Part shown: positions 1 through 4,580 of the stretch, in pieces | Layout: each line of letters opens with the position of its first letter | Position numbering within the stretch: position 1 is the stretch's first letter | The notes under the pieces: generated by a model | The model's database searches: none | What the model saw: the letters and a program-made list of their open reading frames with translations, nothing else | Told to the model about the DNA's origin: nothing | Source of the DNA: Thermoanaerobaculia bacterium | Lineage (GTDB): Bacteria; Acidobacteriota; Thermoanaerobaculia; Multivoradales; UBA5704 | Direction of reading: 5' to 3' | NCBI GenBank assembly: GCA_030150965.1 | Contig: JASLEW010000900.1 | Location: 1-9,961, forward strand | Length of the DNA stretch: 9,961 nt | Position numbers and translations under genes: made by a program

Positions 1-996
1 GCGCTCGCGGCGCTCGCCGTGCCGCGGCTGCGGCCGGGCTTCGCGCCGCTGGCGGTGGCGGCGGTGACGCTCGACCTGTTCCTGCTCGGCGTGCGCTATC
101 ACCCGCCGGTGCCGGCGCGCCTGGACCTCGCACCGCCGCCGACCGTCGCCTGGCTGATGCGGCAGGCCGCCGCCGCGCCGGCCCCGTTCCGCATCGCCTG
201 CGAGGACTTCGACCTGCCGCCCAACCTCAACGCGCTCTACGGCCTGTGGGACCCGCGCGGCTACGATCCGATGCGCCCCGAGGATGCGGCGCGCATGGTG
301 GGATGGTGGCTCGGCCACCGGCGGCGCTTCTACCAGAACATCGGCGACACCCTGCCGGTGCCCAACCAGGCGGCACACGACTACCTGGCGGTGCGCTACC
401 TCGCGACCTCGCACGAGCGCTCGCTGCCGCCACCCTGGCGCCGGGTCTTCGAGGGCCAGGGCGGACGGGTGTGGGAGAACCCGCAGGCGCTGCCGCTGTT
501 CTTCATGCCGCGCGCGGTGGCCTGGCAGGCGGACGCCGGCGCGGCGCAGAAAGCGGCGATGATCAACGACGACTTCCTGGAGTCGGCCGCGGCGGTCGCG
601 CCGTCCGCCCGCGGCGCCCCGGAGGCGAGCCAGGACGGCCGGGTGACCCGCATCCGCGCGCGCGGCGACGGCTTCGATCTGGAGATCGACTCGGCCACCG
701 GCGGCCTCGTGGCATCGAGCGTCAGCTACGCGTCGGGCTGGCGGATCGAGCCCATGGCGGCGCGGGGCGCCGCCGCGGCGCCGGCGCCCGTCGAGGTCAA
801 CGGCGGCTTCCTGGGCTTCCGCGTGCCGCCGGGCGCCTGGTCGGTCCGCCTGCGCTACCGCCCGCGCGGCTGGACCGCCGGGCTCGTGCTCTGCGCCCTG
901 GGCGCGGCGGCGCTCGCCGCCATGGCCGCGCCGTGGGGCCGCCGCGCCCACCATGGCGCCAAGGCGTCACTTCCGGCATCGCCCGACATCTCCTGA
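1..996 (+). CDS. YfhO-family membrane protein, C-terminal part (5' truncated)
   Basis: The reading frame is open from the first base, so the true start lies outside the window; 331 C-terminal residues are visible. What is seen fits the YfhO family of large multi-helix membrane proteins, which resemble GT-C-type glycosyltransferases and act in cell-envelope glycosylation. Features are an LDLFLLG segment ending the last helix of the bundle (about residues 23-30), ALYGLWDPRGYDPM (about 78-91), an LAVRYLATS strand, VWENPQALPLFFMPRAV, and a C-terminal beta-rich part with the family's 'GWRIEP ... NGGFLGFRVPPGAWSVRLRYRP' pattern. One last helix (GLVLCALGAAALAAM) and a basic tail follow. The GTG at 19 is an internal codon of this frame, not a credible start. 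The gene may belong with the polysaccharide genes at the other end of the window. Exact donor and acceptor cannot be told. Confidence 0.8.
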   Translation, partial: ALAALAVPRLRPGFAPLAVAAVTLDLFLLGVRYHPPVPARLDLAPPPTVAWLMRQAAAAPAPFRIACEDFDLPPNLNALYGLWDPRGYDPMRPEDAARMVGWWLGHRRRFYQNIGDTLPVPNQAAHDYLAVRYLATSHERSLPPPWRRVFEGQGGRVWENPQALPLFFMPRAVAWQADAGAAQKAAMINDDFLESAAAVAPSARGAPEASQDGRVTRIRARGDGFDLEIDSATGGLVASSVSYASGWRIEPMAARGAAAAPAPVEVNGGFLGFRVPPGAWSVRLRYRPRGWTAGLVLCALGAAALAAMAAPWGRRAHHGAKASLPASPDIS

Positions 997-1049
997 CGCT
1001 TCGCGCGGCAACTTTCGTTCGCCGCGCCGGCCGCGGTTCCGCCTGATTC

Positions 1050-1069
1050 GCGGCCCGCCGCCGGGCCGC
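1050..1069 (+). terminator. Stem-loop after the YfhO-like gene, possible terminator
   Basis: GCGGCCCG (1050-1057) and CGGGCCGC (1062-1069) form a perfect 8-bp stem with a 4-nt loop, 53 bases after the stop codon. No T-run follows, so it would be a Rho-assisted or 3'-end-stabilising hairpin at best. The G+C background makes such stems common. Confidence 0.3.
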
Positions 1070-1116
1070 CGCCACGCGGCCACCTTGGAGAGAATGAATG
1101 ATGCCTTGGATACCGC

Positions 1117-1122
1117 TATACT
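1117..1122 (+). promoter_or_regulatory. Candidate -10 box (TATACT) for the receiver-EAL gene
   Basis: TATACT matches the sigma-70 -10 consensus in five of six positions and stands out in a G+C-rich background. Transcription starting about 7 bases after it would begin at or next to the GTG at 1129, implying a leaderless mRNA. No convincing -35 hexamer is seen at normal spacing, so the promoter is tentative. Confidence 0.4.
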
Positions 1123-1128
1123 TCGCGG

Positions 1129-2358
1129 GTGCTCCGGGTCCTGATTCTGGATGACGAGTCGGTGGTGCTCGACATGTTGGCGGTGTGCCTGCGCTCGCCC
1201 GGCGTGCAGCTCACCACCTGCCGCGAGATCGAGGCCGCCGAGGCGCTGCTCAAGGGGCAGCGCTTCGACGTGGTGATCGCCGATCTGTCGGTGTCGGAGC
1301 TCGGCGGGCTCGACGGCATCCGCCTGGTGCGGTTCGTCGCCACGCACTTTCCCGACACCGTGACCTACGTGCTCTCCGGCTACGTGGACGAGCCGGTGCG
1401 CGAGCTGTGCAAGATGCTCGGCGTCACCGCCGTGCTGGAGAAGCCGGGCGGCCTGACCGAGCTGCGCCGCCTGGTGCTCGGCAACCGCTCCCTCGCCGAG
1501 GGCGGCGAGGAGGAGGACGGCGGCGAGCCGCCGGCGGTGCAGGAGGTCGAGCTGCTCGCCGAGTTCATGGCCTCCGACCGCATCCGCTCGGTGCTGCAAC
1601 CGATCGTCAAGCTCCAGGCCGGCGGCGCGCCGTTCGAGCTGTTCGGCGTCGAGGGGCTGGCGCGCGGCCCGGCGACGTCGCTGCTCGGCAGCCCGATGAT
1701 CTTCCTCAGCTACGCCGCCCACAAGGAGCTGCTGTTCGAAGCCGACATGATCTGCATCCGCGCGGCGCTGACCGAGGTGCAGCGGCTGGGCCGCGTGGTC
1801 AACACCTTCCTCAACGTGCAGCCGCGCTCGCTCACCAACCCCGAGTTCACCGACACGCTGAACCGCGCCGTGCGGCAGGCCGGCCTGCACGAGGACAACG
1901 TCATCCTCGAGCTCACCGAGCAGCAGACGATCGTCAACCCGCGGGCCTTCGCCGCGACGCTGCAGCGGCTGCGCGAACGCGGTTTCCACGTGGCGCTCGA
2001 CGACTACGGCGAGGGGACCTCGAACCTCAACCTGCTGCAGACCCTGCGTCCGGAGTATCTGAAGATCTCCGGCACCTTCTGCCGTCACCTCGATCGCGAT
2101 CCTTTCAAGCAGACGCTGGTGCGCAGCACCGCCGAGATGGCGGCCCGCACCGGCATCGTCACCATCATGGAAGCGGTGGAGACGCCGGCCGAGGCCGAGA
2201 TGCTGCACCAGCTCGGCATCGACTACGGCCAGGGCTTCTATTTCCTCGAACCGCTCACCGGTCAGGAGCTGGCGCACTCCGACCGCATCGGCATCACCCT
2301 CCCCGGCCACGCCGCCCGCTTCAGCCCGATCGGCTCCGCGCCTCCGAACGTTAGCTAA
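1129..2358 (+). CDS. Response regulator: receiver domain + EAL domain (probable c-di-GMP phosphodiesterase)
   Basis: 409 residues. An N-terminal receiver domain (about 1-118) has the acidic pair D8/D9, the phospho-acceptor D52, switch residue S83 and K105. An acidic linker (about 122-138) leads to an EAL domain (about 145-393). The EAL signature is EGL (E175-L177), and the other residues known for metal binding and c-di-GMP hydrolysis in the family appear present: N229 in NVQP, the LELTE glutamates (E261/E264), D291-D292 in DDYGEG, K312 in LKIS, E348 and Q368 in GQGF. It is therefore probably an active cytoplasmic c-di-GMP phosphodiesterase controlled by phosphorylation. GTG at 1129 is the only sensible start: a stop in the same frame lies at 1099-1101 and no Shine-Dalgarno precedes it, consistent with a leaderless message. 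It has no kinase next to it except the hybrid kinase 2.2 kb downstream, which could be its partner (inference). Confidence 0.9.
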   Translation: MLRVLILDDESVVLDMLAVCLRSPGVQLTTCREIEAAEALLKGQRFDVVIADLSVSELGGLDGIRLVRFVATHFPDTVTYVLSGYVDEPVRELCKMLGVTAVLEKPGGLTELRRLVLGNRSLAEGGEEEDGGEPPAVQEVELLAEFMASDRIRSVLQPIVKLQAGGAPFELFGVEGLARGPATSLLGSPMIFLSYAAHKELLFEADMICIRAALTEVQRLGRVVNTFLNVQPRSLTNPEFTDTLNRAVRQAGLHEDNVILELTEQQTIVNPRAFAATLQRLRERGFHVALDDYGEGTSNLNLLQTLRPEYLKISGTFCRHLDRDPFKQTLVRSTAEMAARTGIVTIMEAVETPAEAEMLHQLGIDYGQGFYFLEPLTGQELAHSDRIGITLPGHAARFSPIGSAPPNVS

Positions 2359-2486
2359 AGCAATATTAAGTTTGAAACTGTGGTGCGCCACCCCGGCGTC
2401 ACCGCACTGGCAAGCGAAAGCTCAAGCACCGCGGCGGTTTTGACCGCGGTACGCCCGGCGGGCATTGTCGCGAAAAAAGATCGATG

Positions 2487-2498
2487 CTAGTGTCCCGC
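2487..2498 (+). repeat. Copy of the end of the palindromic element at 7785-7945
   Basis: CTAGTGTCCCGC is identical to the reverse complement of 7936-7947, the outer end of the 161-bp palindromic element downstream of the sensor kinase. A degenerate inverted partner (GCGGACGACACACT, 2505-2518) follows. It may be a solo end or a collapsed copy of that element, or chance; no full second copy is present. Confidence 0.35.
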
Positions 2499-2577
2499 CT
2501 CGCCGCGGACGACACACTTAGAACTCGGTTGGCACAAAACGCCCATTGCTCGGTGGCGGAAAAGGTTAACGCATTCT

Positions 2578-2608
2578 TTAACAATCTCATCGGCTGGGGA
2601 AATTAAAT
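2578..2608 (+). promoter_or_regulatory. Candidate promoter for the first peptide gene
   Basis: TTAACA (2578-2583; five of six to TTGACA) and TTAAAT (2603-2608; four of six to TATAAT) are separated by 19 bases, slightly long. The -35 overlaps the inverted repeat GTTAA/TTAAC, which could serve as an operator. The implied leader is about 115-120 bases. This is the best pair seen in the region, but it is weak. Confidence 0.28.
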
Positions 2609-2691
2609 TGAAACTAGAGCACGCAATCGCAATCGCTTCCTCCCGGCCGACGGCCTGACAAAGAAATAGACAGATGTCCAACTGGCTAATC

Positions 2692-2724
2692 GAAGAGGAA
2701 TGCTCCTCTTCATTTAAAGGAGGG
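2692..2724 (+). promoter_or_regulatory. Leader hairpin plus strong Shine-Dalgarno of the first peptide gene
   Basis: GAAGAGGA (2692-2699) pairs perfectly with TCCTCTTC (2704-2711) around the loop ATGC. The ribosome site AAAGGAGGG (2716-2724) follows, 8 bases before the ATG at 2733. CTCCT (2703-2707), overlapping the 3' arm, could instead pair with AGGAG (2718-2722) of the ribosome site, so two exclusive folds are possible, one hiding and one freeing the site. The Shine-Dalgarno is certain by eye; the switch is inference. Confidence 0.55.
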
Positions 2725-2732
2725 CTACGCCC

Positions 2733-2894
2733 ATGTCGATCGAACACTTCAACGCCCAGCTCGCCGCCGACTGCCATGACCCGCTGATGGCCTCGCTGCG
2801 CCGCCTCAGCGCGATCGAGGATGTGAAGACTGTGACCGAGAAGAAGATCGTGCCGCTGACCGACTGGGGAGTTTGGGACTCCGGCGCCAAGTAA
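2733..2894 (+). CDS. Short precursor peptide 1, WGVWD core (ComX-like signal precursor candidate)
   Basis: 53 residues, with a strong Shine-Dalgarno 8 bases upstream. The sequence is soluble-looking, with no signal peptide or membrane helix. Its N-terminal part carries PLMASLRRLSAIED (residues 17-30), predicted helical, and the C-terminus reads VPLTDWGVWDSGAK with W45 and W48. Both elements recur in the 68-aa peptide at 4134, so this is a real gene and one of a pair. The size, the C-terminal Trp and the adjacent isoprenyl-transferase-fold gene match Bacillus ComX, a peptide of about 55 residues that is prenylated on a Trp near its C-terminus and secreted as a pheromone. By that analogy residues 1 to about 40 would be the leader and the last 10-13 residues the modified core. 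Primary-sequence similarity to ComX beyond this design is not evident. It could also be a ribosomal peptide with a non-signalling role. Confidence 0.82.
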   Translation: MSIEHFNAQLAADCHDPLMASLRRLSAIEDVKTVTEKKIVPLTDWGVWDSGAK

Positions 2895-2925
2895 GCGCCG
2901 CCAAGGATCAGGATGCAGGAAAGCC

Positions 2926-2961
2926 GCTGCCGCCGCCGCCTTGCGAGGCGCCGGCGGCAGC
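2926..2961 (+). terminator. Strong stem-loop between peptide 1 and the prenyltransferase (attenuating terminator candidate)
   Basis: The arms 2926-2940 and 2947-2961 pair over 15 positions with a single mismatch around the loop TTGCGA. TTTT follows at 2966-2969, four bases after the stem. As a leaky terminator or 3'-end-protecting hairpin it would make the peptide transcript more abundant than the downstream enzyme, as expected for a substrate and its modifying enzyme. Confidence 0.5.
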
Positions 2962-2978
2962 CGCCTTTTCACCTTCGA

Positions 2979-2984
2979 TATAAT
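2979..2984 (+). promoter_or_regulatory. Consensus -10 box (TATAAT) for the prenyltransferase gene
   Basis: TATAAT is a perfect -10 hexamer, striking in this composition, and lies just after the hairpin at 2926-2961. No -35 match is seen at 16-18 bp spacing, so it may need an activator. The start of transcription would be near 2991, giving a leader of about 70 bases before the GTG at 3060. Confidence 0.45.
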
Positions 2985-2999
2985 AATTCTGGATTGAAC

Positions 3000-3053
3000 G
3001 GGACCGCCGCCGGCGCCGGCAACCCGGCCTCCGGCGGGGGTCCCTTCGGGAGG
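3000..3053 (+). promoter_or_regulatory. Leader hairpin and Shine-Dalgarno of the prenyltransferase gene
   Basis: Bases 3000-3013 pair with 3031-3044 with one mismatch in 14, and an inner stem GCCGG/CCGGC (3015-3019 and 3024-3028) sits inside. The 3' arm ends in TCCC (3041-3044), which could alternatively pair with GGGA (3048-3051) across a 3-base loop. GGGA is part of the Shine-Dalgarno GGGAGG (3048-3053), six bases before GTG 3060. The placement of this site is what decides the start codon. Confidence 0.5.
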
Positions 3054-3059
3054 CTTGCC

Positions 3060-4028
3060 GTGCAATTCGACCTTGTCAAAGATCGGGTCCGCGCCCTGCC
3101 GCAGGTGGCGGATTGGCCGCAGATGCAGGAGATGATCGACCGCGCGGTGCACCGCGGGATGCAGTCGGTGTGGGACCTGCCGGCGCTCGCCTGCGAGGCG
3201 GTGGGCGGCGCGCCCGCCGCGGCGCTCGGCGGCGCCGCCGCCGTCTTCTGCTCCCTGATCAGCATTCACCTCGTCGACGACATGCTCGACGACGATCCGC
3301 AGGGCGACTTCCGGCGCTTCGGCGCCGGCCCGGCGGCCAATCTCGCGATCGCCTTTCAGTCGGCCGGCCACGCCGTGCTCGACCAGCCGCCGGTCCCCGG
3401 CCTGCCGCCGTCGATCCGCGCCGAGCTGCACGCCTGCCTGGGACGCATGGCCCTGGCCACCGCCTTCGGCCAGCATCTCGACTGCCACGAGGTGGAGAGC
3501 GAGGACGAGTACTGGCAGGTGATCGGCAGCAAGACGCCGCCGCTGTTCGGCGCCGCGCTGCGCCTGGGCGCGCTGCTCGGCGGCGCGGGCGCCGAGGTCG
3601 CCGGCCAGCTCGAACGCCTGGGCAACGTGCTCGGCCGGTTCATCCAGGTTTCGGACGACCTCGCCGACGCGCTGCGCACGCCGGCCGGCGCCGACTGGCA
3701 GCGCCGCGCCAACAACCTGCCGATCCATTACGCCATGGTCGCCGATCATCCGGCGCGCGCCGAGTTCCTCGCCCTGTCGGCGGCGGTGGCCGATCCCGCG
3801 GCGCTGGCCGGGGCGCAGAAGCTGCTGCTGCAGAGCGGCGGGGTGAGCTACTGCGCGTTCAAAATGATCGAGCTGTTGCGCGAGGCGCATGGTATACTGG
3901 TCGATACCCCTCTGCACGACAAGGGCCCCCTGCAGCGTCTGCTGGCCGAGCATTCGCTGCCGCTGGAGCATCTCCTCGCGTCGGTGGGGTTTGACGAGCC
4001 GGTTTCGTCAATGTTGCAACTTTCGTAG
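3060..4028 (+). CDS. ComQ-like isoprenyl transferase (trans-isoprenyl diphosphate synthase fold)
   Basis: 322 residues from the GTG at 3060, chosen because GGGAGG lies six bases upstream. An upstream in-frame ATG at 2913 would add 49 Arg/Gly/Pro-rich residues translated from a hairpin and a -10 box, so it is rejected. The all-alpha isoprenyl synthase fold is shown by the first Asp-rich motif DDMLD (73-77, with D78 and D79) followed by R85-R86, K158-T159 (GSKTPPLF), and the second Asp-rich motif DDLAD (199-203). These bind Mg2+ and an allylic diphosphate. The N-terminal GGKRxRP motif that binds IPP in chain-elongating enzymes is not visible; this region reads RGMQSVWDLPALACEAVGG. That pattern suits an enzyme that moves a prenyl group to another acceptor, as ComQ does to a ComX tryptophan. 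The length is close to ComQ (about 300). It sits between the two Trp peptides, its probable substrates. A terpene or polyprenyl diphosphate synthase is the alternative. Confidence 0.83.
   Translation: MQFDLVKDRVRALPQVADWPQMQEMIDRAVHRGMQSVWDLPALACEAVGGAPAAALGGAAAVFCSLISIHLVDDMLDDDPQGDFRRFGAGPAANLAIAFQSAGHAVLDQPPVPGLPPSIRAELHACLGRMALATAFGQHLDCHEVESEDEYWQVIGSKTPPLFGAALRLGALLGGAGAEVAGQLERLGNVLGRFIQVSDDLADALRTPAGADWQRRANNLPIHYAMVADHPARAEFLALSAAVADPAALAGAQKLLLQSGGVSYCAFKMIELLREAHGILVDTPLHDKGPLQRLLAEHSLPLEHLLASVGFDEPVSSMLQLS
3890..3898 (+). promoter_or_regulatory. Possible extended -10 promoter inside the 3' end of the prenyltransferase gene
   Basis: TGGTATACT fits an extended -10 (TGn followed by a five-of-six -10 hexamer). 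It falls in codons GGT-ATA-CTG and uses ATA, an Ile codon expected to be very rare here. It could give separate transcription of the second peptide gene from about 3905. GGTAT/ATACC (3891-3895 and 3904-3908) is an inverted repeat around the putative start. Weak evidence. Confidence 0.25.
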
Positions 4029-4100
4029 CGACGCCGCGGGCAGGCTTCCGACTCGCAGCAGCGACGGCCTGGCGGCGCCGGGATCCGGGACTGCGAGCTC

Positions 4101-4130
4101 CGAGGGGATTATCCCCTTCGTGAAGGAGAA
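4101..4130 (+). promoter_or_regulatory. Leader hairpin and Shine-Dalgarno of the second peptide gene
   Basis: AGGGG (4103-4107) pairs with CCCCT (4113-4117) around ATTAT; CGA/TCG extends it with one bulged T. The ribosome site AAGGAGAA (4123-4130) follows at once, GGAG being 5 bases before ATG 4134. CCTT (4115-4118) could instead pair with AAGG (4123-4126) through the loop CGTG, hiding the site. This is the same arrangement as before peptide 1 and the prenyltransferase. Confidence 0.5.
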
Positions 4131-4133
4131 GCG

Positions 4134-4340
4134 ATGCCCATCCCCGATTTCCACACCCGCATGTCTCAAGGCAGCACCGGCAGCCCGCTGTTCGCGGCGC
4201 TGCGCCGCCTGCGTCAGCTCGACAGCACGGCCCAGCTGCGCTGCGGCTTCACGCTCGGCGCGAGCGACGGCACCGACCCCGGCGGCTCTGCCGGCTGGGC
4301 AGTTTGGGAGGGGATGCCGGCGCCCTCCGGCAACGCTTAG
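4134..4340 (+). CDS. Short precursor peptide 2, WAVWE core (paralogue of peptide 1)
   Basis: 68 residues with a good Shine-Dalgarno. It repeats the design of the peptide at 2733: PLFAALRRLRQLDS (residues 18-31) aligns with PLMASLRRLSAIED, and AGWAVWEG (53-60; W55, W58) aligns with TDWGVWDS. The rest differs: a Gly/Ser/Asp-rich linker (about 42-54) replaces the shorter spacer, and the C-terminal tail MPAPSGNA is longer. It has no signal peptide or membrane segment. It starts 105 bases after the prenyltransferase stop without an obvious terminator between, so it may be co-transcribed, and it precedes the sensor kinase. By analogy with ComX it is a second candidate substrate for Trp prenylation, either a second signal or a decoy or companion peptide. 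Function is inferred from context; that it is a gene is well supported by the conservation between the pair. Confidence 0.8.
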   Translation: MPIPDFHTRMSQGSTGSPLFAALRRLRQLDSTAQLRCGFTLGASDGTDPGGSAGWAVWEGMPAPSGNA

Positions 4341-4342
4341 CG

Positions 4343-4410
4343 CGGCGGCCAGCTGCCGCCGTCACCACGCCCCGCCGCCTGGCGGCTGACCCCCGCGGCT
4401 CGGGGCGTGG
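4343..4410 (+). terminator. Cluster of stable stem-loops after the second peptide gene
   Basis: CGGCGGC/GCCGCCG (4343-4349 and 4355-4361) forms a hairpin two bases after the stop codon. CCACGCCCCG (4365-4374) and CGGGGCGTGG (4401-4410) are perfect 10-base arms enclosing a smaller CCGCC-T-GGCGG stem. No T-run follows, so intrinsic termination is unproven, but transcript ends or RNA stabilisation here are likely. Strand-symmetric structure could equally act as DNA. Confidence 0.4.
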
Positions 4411-4463
4411 AGCGGCAGCGGCCGGGGTGTGCCTCCCGGCGGCCGGCGCCGCCAACCGAAAGC

Positions 4464-4498
4464 TTGTGCATTTCACACCGCGGAGTTGTTGTACACTT
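4464..4498 (+). promoter_or_regulatory. Direct repeat TTGTRCAYTT upstream of the sensor kinase
   Basis: TTGTGCATTT (4464-4473) and TTGTACACTT (4489-4498) are near-identical 10-mers 25 bases apart in the A+T-richer stretch before the kinase gene. TACACT within the second copy could itself be a -10 box. They may be binding sites for a regulator. Chance is possible since only two copies are seen. Confidence 0.3.
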
Positions 4499-4557
4499 GC
4501 GCACAGAGCTACCTCACGATCTGCGGACCTTGTCATCCCCGGTGTGAGCTTGCCGCG

Positions 4558-4563
4558 TATAGT
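4558..4563 (+). promoter_or_regulatory. Candidate -10 box (TATAGT) for the sensor kinase gene
   Basis: TATAGT matches five of six consensus positions and would start transcription near 4570, about 11 bases before the ATG at 4581. The nearest -35-like hexamer, TTGTCA (4530-4535), is 22 bases away, too far for a standard promoter. Tentative. Confidence 0.35.
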
Positions 4564-4580
4564 GATGATGGTGAGCAGGC

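Larger units (their letters stand above)
2359..2732 (+). other. A+T-richer intergenic region upstream of the first peptide gene
   Basis: There is no credible ORF in these 374 bases. The composition is visibly less G+C-rich than the neighbours, especially from about 2465 to 2730, as expected for a regulated promoter region. It contains a palindrome AGTTTGAAACT (2369-2379), whose TTGAAACT half recurs at 2608-2615, and the short hairpin GTGG-TGCG-CCAC (2380-2391). It also contains the perfect inverted repeat ACCGCGG/CCGCGGT (2428-2434 and 2444-2450), GCCC-GGC-GGGC (2453-2463), and GTTAA/TTAAC (2565-2569 and 2578-2582), a possible operator. None of the hairpins is followed by a T-run, so no clear intrinsic terminator is seen for the EAL gene. 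Confidence 0.6.

Noticed and set aside
1094..1144. 16-codon ORF after GGAG, overlapping the start of the receiver-EAL gene
   Set aside because: It could be a coupling uORF, but there is nothing to support translation except GGAG four bases upstream; the -10 box inside it argues that it is promoter sequence.
967..2391. 474-aa minus-strand open frame opposite the receiver-EAL gene
   Set aside because: Low-complexity composition and no recognisable domain, while the plus-strand gene is intact; an antisense shadow.
2530..2551. Sigma-54 promoter (TTGGCAC ... TTGCT)
   Set aside because: Both halves look right, but the distance between the GG and GC elements is 15 bases instead of the required 10.
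2913..3059. ATG at 2913 as the start of the prenyltransferase
   Set aside because: It would add 49 Arg/Gly/Pro-rich residues lying in a terminator-like hairpin and the TATAAT box; GTG 3060 has a well-placed GGGAGG.
2487..3971. 494-aa minus-strand open frame covering peptide 1 and the prenyltransferase
   Set aside because: It crosses the non-coding leader regions and has no domain; the plus strand explains the sequence.
3060..4028. Terpene or carotenoid biosynthesis gene
   Set aside because: The Asp-rich motifs allow it, but no terpene cyclase, phytoene synthase or other isoprenoid gene is nearby, the IPP motif is missing, and two Trp peptides flank it; kept only as an alternative.
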